DNA of 64,000 nucleotides from Bacillus sp. RO3 (GTDB lineage Bacteria > Bacillota > Bacilli > Bacillales > Bacillaceae_B). The stretch covers positions 1 through 64,000 of the forward strand of contig NZ_JAAXCV010000031.1 of the NCBI RefSeq assembly GCF_012911895.1, in the 5' to 3' direction. Below, in pieces: positions 15,239 to 24,436 of the stretch; position 1 is the stretch's first letter; the number at the start of each line of letters is the position of its first letter. Under the pieces are notes generated by a model. It was given only the letters and a program-made list of their open reading frames with translations, was not told the origin of the DNA and did not search any database. A program made the translations under genes and the position numbers.

Positions 15239-17341
15239 ATGAGGAAAGTCGTTTCTCTCACGTACCTGTTTGGAGTCGTGTTTCTGCTGGCCGGTGCTCT
15301 CTATTTCTTCGCGTCCAACTGGCAGGCGTTTTCCCGATTGGAGAAGGTCGCTTTGGCGGGATCGTTGCTGCTAGTGTTCTATGGTGCGGGATTCCTGTTG
15401 AACCGTATCCTAAAGGGGGTTCATTTCCTTTCCAATTGGCTGCTGGTCAGCGGATTGATCTCCTTCGGCCTGTCCGTAGCGCTCCTCGGTCAGCTCTACA
15501 ATTCCCATGCCGACAGCTATTTGCTATTTCTGGTCTGGTCCGTCCCTTCGTTATTATTCAGCTTGTACACTAGGTACAGCGGATTTTACGTCTTAACCCA
15601 TGTCCTCATCCATTTGACTGTTTATTTTTATCTGTTCCCTTCGTCTTCCTTCTCACAGTGGACACCCGCCCATACGGGGATGGCGTTCTTATTCGCCATG
15701 CTCAATCTGCTTCTGTTCACGCTCACAAAGAAGAGAATGATCGGGTCAATGCCCTTACTTTACTTGAGCCTCATCTCTGCCAACTTCCTCCTGATGGTGA
15801 CAGCATTTTCTGAAGGATATGCCCTGTTCTTCTCCATCTTTTATCTTGTCTTTCTATGCATTGGGATGATCCGCTTCTTTCATCACGAAACATCCGTTTT
15901 CATCATCCTCTCCATTTGCGGAACGGGTTTTATCATCATCAAGATGTTCGAGTTAATGGCACAATATGTGTCCAGCCTCTTCTTTATCGGACTCCTGGCA
16001 GCCGCTCTGCTCTTACTGGCGGGAAGCGTATTTCTCATCGGCTATTTACGGAAGCAATCCGCCTCCCTTCATTGGACAAAAACGATTTTCATTGCAAGCG
16101 TCACGGCCATCGCATCCATATTCATGGTGGCAGCGGTATTCGGCCTCCTTTCCCTGTTCATGGTCGACGTCTCTATGGTTGGGTTATTCCTACTCTCCAC
16201 AGGGTTACTTGTCATCCCAAGTACCCTATCAAACTGGCCCTCTCCCGTGAAATATTCCCTCATGATGACCGGCATCATCATCGGGATGACGGCGAGTGTG
16301 TCAGAGGAGTTTTCGTTCGTGATGTTCTTCGTTCTGGCTTTTGTGTTTTATAAGGAACAGAGGGCTGCTGCCAAGATGGCGTTCTATTTCCTCCTTCAAT
16401 TGAACCTGGGAATCTTCCTTGTTCAAACGGTGGAACTGGCTGTTCATCCCCTCCTGGTCGTCATGGGCCTCGTGAATGCCGGAGTGTTCTTCGCACTGTA
16501 TCAGAAGCATGTGCTTTCATATGGAGCATTCCTTATCGGGTTCACTGCCTTCTTCACATTAACCGGCATCGACCTATCGCTGACGCCCCACATTGTGTAC
16601 ACCAGCCTGTTCTTTTTCCTGTCCACAGGCTCGGTCTATTTTTTCAAAAAACAGGACCATACCTTCTACTGGGTTGCATCCCTCGTATTCTGGTTCCTGC
16701 TCATCGTACAGCTTTATTACGATTTAGCCTGGAAGCTCGTTCATAAATCCCTGCTCCTCGCCGTGCTGGGCATCCTCTTCTTCCTGACCGCTGCCTACCT
16801 GGACAGGAAGGTTGGCCATGATGCGCGATCACACTCCCTGCTTGCAGGAAAAAGGATCGGGATCCTCCTCATCATCTGCCTTCAAGGAGGATGGATCGGG
16901 TACCAGGTCTATACAAATGAAACCCTGTTGCAAAATGGGGAAACCGTCCTATTGGAGCTTCAGCCCGTCGACCCGAGATCCCTCCTCCAGGGAGACTATG
17001 TGGAACTGAACTACACCATTTCACAGCTTGAAAACACAGAGATCGAAGACAATGGACCGGTCACCATCGTGCTCCGCAAAAACAAGGAAGGCATCCATGA
17101 GTATTCCGGAATTTACAGATTTGAAGACAATTGGAACATATCTTACGAGAAACAGCCTGGAGATGTCCTCCTGAATGGAAAGGTCACCAGCTCGTGGGAC
17201 AGCAGTGTCCGGGTCACATACGGGATCGAACACTTCTTCATCCCTGAAGGAACCGGTCTTGAGGTGGAAGGGAACGTGAAGGTTGCCGTGGTGAAGGTGA
17301 GCCTTAAAGGGGACGGGATTCTGGAGCAATTGAAGCAGTGA
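15239..17341 (+). CDS. DUF2157 / GDYXXLXY-domain membrane protein
   Basis: A 700-residue polytopic membrane protein with about 18 hydrophobic segments. The N-terminus (LFGVVFLLAGALYFFASNWQ) matches DUF2157. The C-terminal about 160 residues form an extracytoplasmic GDYXXLXY domain, with the signature QGDYVELNY after DPRSLL. In other bacteria these are often two adjacent proteins; here they are fused. Function unknown. ATG 15239 is preferred because AAGGGGTG lies 6 bp before it; a GTG nine bases upstream overlaps that site. It is followed closely by a PlcR-like regulator gene. Confidence 0.8.
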   Translation: MRKVVSLTYLFGVVFLLAGALYFFASNWQAFSRLEKVALAGSLLLVFYGAGFLLNRILKGVHFLSNWLLVSGLISFGLSVALLGQLYNSHADSYLLFLVWSVPSLLFSLYTRYSGFYVLTHVLIHLTVYFYLFPSSSFSQWTPAHTGMAFLFAMLNLLLFTLTKKRMIGSMPLLYLSLISANFLLMVTAFSEGYALFFSIFYLVFLCIGMIRFFHHETSVFIILSICGTGFIIIKMFELMAQYVSSLFFIGLLAAALLLLAGSVFLIGYLRKQSASLHWTKTIFIASVTAIASIFMVAAVFGLLSLFMVDVSMVGLFLLSTGLLVIPSTLSNWPSPVKYSLMMTGIIIGMTASVSEEFSFVMFFVLAFVFYKEQRAAAKMAFYFLLQLNLGIFLVQTVELAVHPLLVVMGLVNAGVFFALYQKHVLSYGAFLIGFTAFFTLTGIDLSLTPHIVYTSLFFFLSTGSVYFFKKQDHTFYWVASLVFWFLLIVQLYYDLAWKLVHKSLLLAVLGILFFLTAAYLDRKVGHDARSHSLLAGKRIGILLIICLQGGWIGYQVYTNETLLQNGETVLLELQPVDPRSLLQGDYVELNYTISQLENTEIEDNGPVTIVLRKNKEGIHEYSGIYRFEDNWNISYEKQPGDVLLNGKVTSSWDSSVRVTYGIEHFFIPEGTGLEVEGNVKVAVVKVSLKGDGILEQLKQ

Positions 17342-17411
17342 AGCTTCCAGTACCTCCCCTCCCAGTCTTCTGTTAAAATAGAGAGAAATGATTGAGGCAG
17401 GAGGCTTGGGA

Positions 17412-18299
17412 ATGGATTATTCGGTGATCGGTAAGAAAATCAAAGAATTAAGGAAGGCTGTCGGGCTGACCCAGGGGGATCTTGCCGAAGGGATCTGCAC
17501 ACAGGCCCTCGTCAGCCGCATGGAAAAAGGAGATATCTATCCGAGCGCCACGGCATTATACCAGATTGCCATGAAGCTTGGAGTAGACGTGAACTATTTC
17601 TTTGAAATCGGCACCACCCCCCGCATCGACTATATCCGCGAGGTGGAAAGACAGCTGAGAATCCTCAGGCTGAAACGGAAATTCACCGATATGATGGACA
17701 TCGTCAAGATCGAAGAAAAGAACCCGTTTTTCTACAAAGATGAGGAAAGGCTTCAGCTTCTTTATTGGCATAAAGGGATCTATCTGTTTGAAGTCGAGAA
17801 GGATCCCGAATCAGCCTTTTCCCTCCTGAAAGAAGCCTATGAATTGACGGCCCATCCCAAAAAAGCCACCTCTGAACAGGAGATCGAGATCCTCATGACC
17901 ATGGGGACGTGGAATACCCTTCTCGGGAATCAGGAAGAAGCCTACCACTATTATAAAAAGGTGGAAGGGATCCTGAAACACACCGAACAGCTCCATGATA
18001 AATCGATCAAAACCCGGTTATATTACAATCTATCCCGGGTGCTGACAAAGTTCGAACGCTATGAAGAGTCCATCAGCTACTGCCTCCAGGCCATCAAGTG
18101 GTGCCTCGAGGAAGAGCATCTGTGGGGTCTCGGGGAACTTCATTATCATGTGGGCTACAATTATGAAAGGATGGGAGATTTCCGAAAAGCCCTCCCCTAT
18201 GTGGACAAGGCCATCCTGATGTTTGAACTGAGGAAAGACGATACCCATCTGGAATTCCTAAAAAAAAGAAAACAGGAAATCGAGGATAAACGATCATAA
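17412..18299 (+). CDS. PlcR-like HTH/TPR regulator (RRNPP type), copy 1
   Basis: A 295-residue regulator with an N-terminal Xre-type helix-turn-helix (residues about 6-62: IGKKIKELRK..LTQGDLAEGICTQALVSRMEKG) and tetratricopeptide repeats over the remainder. The layout and HTH sequence match the quorum-sensing RRNPP group (PlcR, NprR), which binds short re-imported peptides. AGGAGG ends 6 bp before ATG 17412; an upstream ATG at 17388 lacks one. No obvious pro-peptide gene follows, so the ligand is unknown. A close paralogue lies at 21764-22666. The target genes may include the neighbouring L,D-transpeptidase or protease (inference). Confidence 0.85.
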   Translation: MDYSVIGKKIKELRKAVGLTQGDLAEGICTQALVSRMEKGDIYPSATALYQIAMKLGVDVNYFFEIGTTPRIDYIREVERQLRILRLKRKFTDMMDIVKIEEKNPFFYKDEERLQLLYWHKGIYLFEVEKDPESAFSLLKEAYELTAHPKKATSEQEIEILMTMGTWNTLLGNQEEAYHYYKKVEGILKHTEQLHDKSIKTRLYYNLSRVLTKFERYEESISYCLQAIKWCLEEEHLWGLGELHYHVGYNYERMGDFRKALPYVDKAILMFELRKDDTHLEFLKKRKQEIEDKRS

Positions 18300-18367
18300 G
18301 TCCCTTCCCTCCCCTGGTCTAAACGACCCCCTCCCCACATACAAATGAAGGGAGGGAGGGACGGACC

Positions 18368-19840
18368 TTGAACCAATTTGAGAGCCATTTAAAAAAGAAT
18401 CTGGAACGATTGAATCAGAATATATATGTTTCGAAAGATGACCCCCTGTACTACGAAAAGATCCTTCGGTATAAAGATCCCGCTTCTTCAGAAGCCCACT
18501 TCCACGTAGCAAAGAAGGCAGAAGAAGAAGGAGCACTCGTCAAGGCGTATCTTCATTATAAGAAAGCAGCAAGAGCTGACTCTCCATACTATTTTAAAGC
18601 GAAACGATCGTCCAAGCTTCTGGAGGGTAAAATCACTCCTCCACCGCTCCCTCCCGCATCCCATTCCAACCAACGATCTTTCCCGGCGAAATCCATCATG
18701 TCGCTACTGATCCTGTTCAACCTTCTCCTTATGGCACTCTTCATTTGGAAAGGCGACACCATCCGCACCATCGCTTCCACGATCCGGGACTGGGATACAG
18801 GAAAGAATGTCGTGTATGAGAGTGAAGACATGCCCTATGTCTATTACTTTCCAGAAGATATGAAACTGCGTGACGTGGAGGAAGCCCTCTATGACAAAGC
18901 AATCCAGATGGGTGACGGGCTCTCCAACAAAACCCTGGTCCTCTATGGCGTGAAGACCCGGGATCCATCTCTTTCCATGGAGCTCCTCCCTTTAAAGAGT
19001 GAAGGGATCAAGGAGCAGGCCTTCGTCATCGCCAAATTCAACTCAGCCGTTGATCCATCCGTGAACATCCGTTTCCTGAAAGCTCACCAAGCCGTCGATG
19101 ATCCTTACGCGTATACGTATGTGGCCACGAATCTCTTACGGACCGCCCTACAGTCTTATATAGAAGAAAAAGGTACCGCTCCCCCTACACTAGCCGACCT
19201 TGCTGACGATTATCCCGATAACTACCTCAGCTTCATCCCAAGAGAGCTTTACCTAGGCTCGAACGAGGTATTCGGAAGTCATTCCGGGCAGGGGGGCTGG
19301 GTGTACAATCGGCATGGGACAACCTTGACAGAAATGGTGTACCCCAATATTGCTGAAAATAGATCGGACTCCTCTCCTCACTTCCCTTATACCCCGGTGG
19401 AAATCATCGTCGATACGTATTCCTACACCCTCATGGCTACAAGCGCTCCCTATTCAATCGGGCTTCATCCCATCGGGGTGGGAAAGGACGACTCCACTCC
19501 GTTAGGAAACTTCACGGTTCTAAACCGGGTGAAGGATCCTCGAGGAGTCCGCCCTGACATGTTCGGGGCTGCGGGACTCGGCATGGGCGACTACGCCATT
19601 CACGGTACGTACGATGAACAGTCTATAGGGCGGGAACAATCAAAAGGATGCATCCGGATGTCCAATGAGGATGTTCAGGACCTGTTTCATCATGTGCCGA
19701 AAGGGGCCACAGTCACCATTGTGGATAACCCCTTGTCCATGACGGGGTACAGTATCCTGGATGAGATGGAGGTTCTTGCACCTGTGAAGCATCCGGATCG
19801 GAAGCAAACGACTGAAAGGATTTTTGGGTGGGCGGGATAG
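18368..19840 (+). CDS. L,D-transpeptidase (YkuD) membrane protein
   Basis: A 490-residue protein with a cytoplasmic N-terminal part (1-105, TPR-like, rich in Lys/Arg), one membrane helix (about 113-130, IMSLLILFNLLLMALFIW) and an extracytoplasmic region ending in a YkuD catalytic domain (about 350-460). His412 (AIHGTYD) and Cys428 (SKGCIRM) are the expected catalytic residues for 3-3 peptidoglycan cross-linking. The TTG start is preceded by AGGGAGGGAGGG. A cytoplasmic domain attached to an L,D-transpeptidase is less common than simple secreted forms. Confidence 0.85.
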   Translation: MNQFESHLKKNLERLNQNIYVSKDDPLYYEKILRYKDPASSEAHFHVAKKAEEEGALVKAYLHYKKAARADSPYYFKAKRSSKLLEGKITPPPLPPASHSNQRSFPAKSIMSLLILFNLLLMALFIWKGDTIRTIASTIRDWDTGKNVVYESEDMPYVYYFPEDMKLRDVEEALYDKAIQMGDGLSNKTLVLYGVKTRDPSLSMELLPLKSEGIKEQAFVIAKFNSAVDPSVNIRFLKAHQAVDDPYAYTYVATNLLRTALQSYIEEKGTAPPTLADLADDYPDNYLSFIPRELYLGSNEVFGSHSGQGGWVYNRHGTTLTEMVYPNIAENRSDSSPHFPYTPVEIIVDTYSYTLMATSAPYSIGLHPIGVGKDDSTPLGNFTVLNRVKDPRGVRPDMFGAAGLGMGDYAIHGTYDEQSIGREQSKGCIRMSNEDVQDLFHHVPKGATVTIVDNPLSMTGYSILDEMEVLAPVKHPDRKQTTERIFGWAG

Positions 19841-19990
19841 TGCGGATATAGCCCATTCGGTATGTTGGATTGACTAAACCACTGTTACTGCAATCGATGC
19901 GTTTTGAGTGCTCAATCAAACATAGGTATGAACTGAGGGATGGAGTGGCAGATCTTCCGTCTTTGTTCTTAGCTGATAAAAGCTTAAACA

Positions 19991-20054
19991 CTCGTTTAAT
20001 GATCTAAACGAGATGATCACTAAGCTAAACAAGTTTAATCAAACGTTTGTTTAA
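19991..20054. repeat. AAACGTTTGTTTAA repeat, copy 1
   Basis: Contains the palindrome CTCGTTTA-6-TAAACGAG (19991-20012) and, at 20034-20054, TTTAATCAAACGTTTGTTTAA-type sequence shared with copies at 25.4 and 56.2 kb. It sits between two converging genes, so it is not a promoter operator. Confidence 0.6.
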
Positions 20055-20057
20055 TAC

Positions 20058-20087
20058 GAAAAACCTCCCTCGAAATCGAGAGAGGTT
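20058..20087 (-). terminator. Terminator of the small secreted protein gene
   Basis: Minus-strand stem AACCTCTCTCG/CGAGGGAGGTT with a TTTTT tail. Confidence 0.85.
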
Positions 20088-20109
20088 AATCCTGTTTCAT
20101 TTTTTTCTA

Positions 20110-20493
20110 TTAATACGCGTATGCGCTCACTTTTCCTGAAATAGAAGAACTGCTCATGACGTCTCTAATATCTACATAATATGTAGACGGGATCATGTTG
20201 GTGAACGTGGTCGTGTTGCCTCCCATTGTCTGGTAACCCGTGCAATTTCCTGTGGAAGCGGAGCAGAGTCTAGCCTGGAGCTGTGTTCCAGATGCACTGG
20301 ATTCATAGCCTGCATAATGAAGTTCTACCAGATTCGAAACAGTGATTTTCACATCATTTTTCGAGCTCGTCGTCGTCAAGCTCATCTCATATCTGCCATC
20401 TTCCGTATTGAATGATGTCGCTGCCAATGCGGAAGAAACCCCTGCAAACGTAAGTGCCAAGACCAATGTTAAAACGACTATTATTTTTTTCAC
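20110..20493 (-). CDS. Small secreted protein, unknown function
   Basis: A 127-residue protein with a clear signal peptide (MKKIIVVLTLVLALTFAGVS, cleavage near ALAAT). The mature part is rich in Ser and Thr, has a beta-rich pattern and contains two cysteines (ARLCSASTGNC) that may form a disulfide. I do not recognise a family. AAAGGGAGGG lies 11 bp before the ATG. It is separate from the metalloprotease upstream, but both are secreted, on the same strand and close together, so related regulation is possible. Confidence 0.75.
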   Translation of the reverse strand: MKKIIVVLTLVLALTFAGVSSALAATSFNTEDGRYEMSLTTTSSKNDVKITVSNLVELHYAGYESSASGTQLQARLCSASTGNCTGYQTMGGNTTTFTNMIPSTYYVDIRDVMSSSSISGKVSAYAY

Positions 20494-20647
20494 GACAAAT
20501 ACCCTCCCTTTGGTTAGAGTTATTCAGGCCCAAATAATCTCTATGACTACTATAAAACAATTTTTGTTAAAAATGTTAATATATTACCAGAAGAATATTT
20601 TTTGTCATACGCTGTCAAAAACCCTCTTGAGCTCTTTTAATAATCCC

Positions 20648-21481
20648 TTACTGACCATACCAAACTTTATGATTCTGAATCTGTGTGTTATGGGCTGTGT
20701 GCCAATAATCGACAGAATACGAGTAATCATAATTCATAATGCAGCGAATCCCGCTCCCTTGTGCATCATGTCCCAGCCCGTAGTTATGGGAGAACTCGTG
20801 TTGAGCCGCTTTGGAGGTATTCGTGACTCCTTGATCCAGGTTTACGCTGAAGGCTGTTCCCGGGTCGGAAGAATAAACATACGCAATGCCACCCGCTTCA
20901 AAATTCGCATCCCTTGTGAACCCTACGACAAAGTCATAGTTGTACCCAGACCAGTCTCTACTTAAATCTGATAGAATTTGCGAGCTGTTTGCTCCCTGTG
21001 ATGTCCAGTTCCCCACCGCCTGCACTTGAAAATCGATCCCGTGATCACGAACAAAGGCATTATCGGCATTCTCGACAATCTGCTGGACACGGGTTTGCCA
21101 GTCACTATAGGCAGCACGGTATTCCTCATCGGCCACTGCCAGAACCGTTACCGTCCGGTTGGCTGCAGCGGCTGCGGCTGCTTTCTGCATGGGCTGCTTT
21201 TCTTTCGAAAGGGTACTTTTGGTCGTGGATGAACCCTTCACCTTCCCTTTTTCATCTAACTCTACTACATTAGTAGATTTCTCCACTGTTGCTGGCCCTT
21301 TGTCCGGGGCATATTCCTTGGCTTTCGGTAAAGAATCGATGTACGTAGTCGTTGGAGCAGCGTGATCATGATCATGATCATGATGGTCAAAGCCTGTCGG
21401 TTGTACTTTCGCAAGTCCCATGGCAGGTGCCACACAAATGGATAAAGCGAGTGTCGTTGAAGCGATTTTTTTCAAGTTCAT
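20648..21481 (-). CDS. Secreted zinc metalloprotease, M84/MpriBi-like
   Basis: A 277-residue metalloprotease with a signal peptide (about 1-24), a His/Asp-rich pro-region (GFDHHDHDHDHA) and a catalytic domain with HEFSHNYGLGHD (228-239), the extended HExxHxxGxxHD zinc site of metzincins. Met-turn CIMNYDY follows. The size and motif resemble the small Bacillus M84 protease MpriBi. The pro-region's His/Asp run could bind metal. AAAAGGAGGG precedes the ATG. It is transcribed away from the second PlcR-like gene, an arrangement reminiscent of NprR with its protease; control by that regulator is inference. Confidence 0.85.
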   Translation of the reverse strand: MNLKKIASTTLALSICVAPAMGLAKVQPTGFDHHDHDHDHAAPTTTYIDSLPKAKEYAPDKGPATVEKSTNVVELDEKGKVKGSSTTKSTLSKEKQPMQKAAAAAAANRTVTVLAVADEEYRAAYSDWQTRVQQIVENADNAFVRDHGIDFQVQAVGNWTSQGANSSQILSDLSRDWSGYNYDFVVGFTRDANFEAGGIAYVYSSDPGTAFSVNLDQGVTNTSKAAQHEFSHNYGLGHDAQGSGIRCIMNYDYSYSVDYWHTAHNTQIQNHKVWYGQ

Positions 21482-21763
21482 AAAGAACCCTCCTTTTTTG
21501 GTATACTTCTATATTCGGAGGATTCCTCCTGATTCCTCTTTATTCCAGGTTGGGAAAATGCGGGTTAAAAGTCATGGGGAAAAAGAGTTTTTTTCGATTG
21601 GATGATAGAAAATTTTCTTGAATCCTTGTCTTTTTTTATCAAAAAAAGGAGAGTGGCGGCGGTTTCCATTTTACTAAATGGAGAAAGTAGAGTGTGAACC
21701 CTCCCCTTGCTTCAAATGATATACTATTATTCAAAAGGACAGGACGTAAAAGGAGGTGGCACA

Positions 21764-22666
21764 ATGGATTACTCCGTCATCGGAAAGAAGATAAAGGAAA
21801 TGAGAAAGGCAGCACGAATGACCCAAGGCGAACTCGCTAAGGGGATCTGTACCCAGGCACTCATCAGCCGGATCGAAAAGGGAGACATCTATCCGAGTGC
21901 CACAGCTCTGTATCAAATCTCGGTAAAGCTTGGGGTCGACGTGAACTATTTCTTTGAAATCGGCACGACTCCAAGGCTGGATTACATCAAAGAAGTGGAA
22001 CGGCAATTGAGGTATCTCCGCATCAACCGCCATTATGAGGAAATGATGGAGGTGATCAAAACCGAGGAGACGAATCCTCTTTTCTACAGGGATGACAAAA
22101 AGCTGCAGCTGCTTTACTGGCATAAAGGCATTTATCAATATGAAGTGAACAAGGACGCAGAGGAGGCCTTTTCCCTCTTACATCAGGCTTATGAGCTCAC
22201 TGCAGACGTGAAAAAAGCCATGTCAGAACGAGAAATGCAGATTCTTTCAAGCATCGGCAACATCCACTTTTCCATACACCAATATGAGGAGGCCCTCCAT
22301 CACTTCAGGCTGGTGGAAACGGCCCTGCACATGACGGAAGCCTTACATGACAAGTCCATCAAAGCCCGGTTGTTTTACAGCATAGCAAGAGTGCTTACCC
22401 GTACAGGAGAGCTTGAGGCTTCGACGACCTATTGCCTTGACGCCATCAAATGGTGCCTCGAAGAAGAGCTTCTATGGGGACTCGGCGAATTGCATTATCA
22501 AGTTGGCTATAACTATGAGCTGTCAGGTGACAATGAAAAAGCCCTTCCCTATTTCAAGCATGCCCTTCACATGTTTGAACTGCGGGAGGATGAGGCTTAT
22601 GTAGCGTTCCTTGCTCCTAAGATTGCAGAGATGTCAAAGCCGTTTGCAGACGGTCCCTCCCAGTGA
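21764..22666 (+). CDS. PlcR-like HTH/TPR regulator (RRNPP type), copy 2
   Basis: A 300-residue paralogue of the regulator at 17412, near-identical in the HTH part (MDYSVIGKKIKEMRKAARMT; GDIYPSATALYQ) and clearly similar along the TPR region (ALHDKSIKARLFYSIARVLT; WCLEEELLWGLGELHYQVGY). It should bind DNA as a dimer and respond to a peptide. AAAAGGAGGTGG precedes ATG 21764. No pro-peptide gene is visible in the 35 bp before the next gene. The C-terminal tails of the two copies differ. Confidence 0.85.
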   Translation: MDYSVIGKKIKEMRKAARMTQGELAKGICTQALISRIEKGDIYPSATALYQISVKLGVDVNYFFEIGTTPRLDYIKEVERQLRYLRINRHYEEMMEVIKTEETNPLFYRDDKKLQLLYWHKGIYQYEVNKDAEEAFSLLHQAYELTADVKKAMSEREMQILSSIGNIHFSIHQYEEALHHFRLVETALHMTEALHDKSIKARLFYSIARVLTRTGELEASTTYCLDAIKWCLEEELLWGLGELHYQVGYNYELSGDNEKALPYFKHALHMFELREDEAYVAFLAPKIAEMSKPFADGPSQ

Positions 22667-22700
22667 GCTTGAGTGGCACAGAGGTTGATTCAACATGGCA

Positions 22701-23738
22701 TTAGATAACGAGACTGCCCCTCCCCTCACAGTACGCTTCAAGCTCCCTCATCAGCTTTGCCTTTTCCACTTCAAACGTCTCGTCTAATTCTTCAGCCGTT
22801 TCCGTTCCCCCTACATCGGTAAACCAATCAGGCAGCTTTTCCGTCCGGACCGGTCTCTTTCCGGACCTGGAACGTTTTCTCTTGTACACTTTCTCGAACA
22901 TACACTGAAACTCCTTTGCCCTCGCATCCTCCACATCCCGCACTTCCATCTGCTCCCACTTCACAAGGATCGCATCCACATAGCTCCAGTACAGCTTCCC
23001 TTGTTCCACCGCCTTTTTCATCGCTTCCACCACGAGGCTGTCTGAAAGCCTTGCACACCACATGTTGATCTTTTCAAGAATATAAGCACCCGGTTTGCCG
23101 AATTCATTGGTTTTGTAAAAATGGATCGGACACTCTTCCGCGCTTTGTTGTTGTTCATCTTTTTTTGAAGGATTCTTTGAAGTACTCTCTGTATACGTCC
23201 CCGCCTCCACGTGAGGAGCCCCCTCCTCAGGAAGGGACAGGTCCTCCTTTGAAAGGGACAAGATGGTACGCTCCAACGTAACAGGTGGGCAAATAGAAAC
23301 GAGCTCACTCACATGACACCGCTCATTCATCAACCGTTTGACATTCTCGGCGATGGGCTGCACATACATCACGTTGTTTAACATGATGCTTGATGATGAA
23401 ATCGTTCTGAACTCCCGGACTACTAAATGATGATCCACAAGAAAATCGACGGCGTCCTTCACCTGCCGCTTCGTAAACCCGTATGTATCAGCAAATGCCT
23501 GATAGCTTTTCTGCAGCATATCCCCCTTGAATTTCGTTCTCGCACCGATGATCTTCCCGCTGTCATCCCTGATCATCGTCGGTCTGTACCAATACACGAT
23601 ATCCGCAAGAAGCGTAATCGCCACAAAATGGGCTTTGCCGCTTGAAAACGTCATATTCTTATACCATAAATGCGGAACGATATTCCCCTTGATCTCCCAC
23701 TCACTGATTTGATCCACGACCTGACATCCTGATTTCAT
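22701..23738 (-). CDS. DnaD-domain protein
   Basis: A 345-residue protein with an N-terminal winged-helix-like region (about 15-130; KSYQAFADTYGFTKRQVKDA) and a DnaD/DnaB2-type domain (about 205-275; NEFGKPGAYILEKINMWCA..YVDAILVKWEQ). Such proteins assist replication initiation or come from phage. It is longer than DnaD itself, with a Lys/Arg-rich C-terminal extension. ATG 23738 is preferred (GGTGGAG 6 bp upstream) over GTG 23750. No other phage genes are nearby. Confidence 0.75.
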   Translation of the reverse strand: MKSGCQVVDQISEWEIKGNIVPHLWYKNMTFSSGKAHFVAITLLADIVYWYRPTMIRDDSGKIIGARTKFKGDMLQKSYQAFADTYGFTKRQVKDAVDFLVDHHLVVREFRTISSSSIMLNNVMYVQPIAENVKRLMNERCHVSELVSICPPVTLERTILSLSKEDLSLPEEGAPHVEAGTYTESTSKNPSKKDEQQQSAEECPIHFYKTNEFGKPGAYILEKINMWCARLSDSLVVEAMKKAVEQGKLYWSYVDAILVKWEQMEVRDVEDARAKEFQCMFEKVYKRKRSRSGKRPVRTEKLPDWFTDVGGTETAEELDETFEVEKAKLMRELEAYCEGRGSLVI

Positions 23739-23956
23739 CTTCTTCTCCACCCTTCTCTTCTATTCATCTTTTAAATAGATTGAAAGGCTGAAAAAGGACA
23801 CCCCAAGAAGAAACATTTTTTCACAGGAAAGAGGAGGCGACTTCGTTCTGAGTGCAAAATGCGTTCCCGGTGCTTGCCCTGCCCAATTTTTGTAAACGAA
23901 GCATGTCATAGACGACGCCCTCATAGACTTAAAGTAAACGAAGGGAGCTGGTCTCA

Positions 23957-24319
23957 ATGCTTGAATGGAGTGCTGCCATTGCAGCCGTCGCGTTTACCAT
24001 TCTGGTCATCTATTTAATTCTGACACTGCGAAAAATCATGGCAACACTAGGAGAAACGGAAAAAACACTGGCCGATGCCCGCAAAGCCGTGAACGGCATC
24101 ACAGATGAAACAGAAGACCTGATTCATACAGCAAACCAAATTTCGGAGGATGTAAAAGGAAAGGTGAAAGCCATTGACCCATTAGTCGAGTCCGCCCAGG
24201 ATGTGGGAGAAATGCTCCACGATGTGACAAGCTCGGTGAAACGAACCGCCTTGCAGAAGAACAAACCCAAAACCATTCACGCCAAGGAAGTGAAGCCGGT
24301 GCAGATTAAGTTGAAGTAG
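23957..24319 (+). CDS. DUF948 (YtxG-like) membrane-anchored protein
   Basis: A 120-residue protein with one N-terminal membrane helix (about 5-24) and a predominantly helical remainder (LADARKAVNGITDETEDLIH) typical of DUF948/YtxG general-stress proteins. Function unknown. GAAGGGAGC precedes the ATG. The stop codon lies one base before REP-like copy J1. Confidence 0.8.
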   Translation: MLEWSAAIAAVAFTILVIYLILTLRKIMATLGETEKTLADARKAVNGITDETEDLIHTANQISEDVKGKVKAIDPLVESAQDVGEMLHDVTSSVKRTALQKNKPKTIHAKEVKPVQIKLK

Positions 24320-24320
24320 T

Positions 24321-24399
24321 GGGACGGGGGGACAGGTTCACTGTCCCATCATCTAAATAAATTGGAAGAGATGGGACAGTGTGCCTGTCCCCTTGTCCC
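24321..24399 (+). repeat. REP-like palindromes J1 (24321-24347) and J2 (24373-24399), opposed
   Basis: Two full 27-bp copies in inverted orientation, 25 bp apart, starting one base after the DUF948 stop codon. The pair forms a REP doublet. Confidence 0.85.
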
Positions 24400-24436
24400 G
24401 AAGAATAGTATGCAAACAAGTTAAGGAGGCACATCC

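Noticed and set aside
22667-22700. Short space after the second PlcR-like gene searched for a signal-peptide gene
   Set aside because: No start codon with a ribosome-binding site and no secretion-type sequence.
23225-23265. GGGACAGG-like words inside the DnaD-like gene
   Set aside because: The arms are not palindromic and lie within a normal coding stretch, so chance similarity is more likely.
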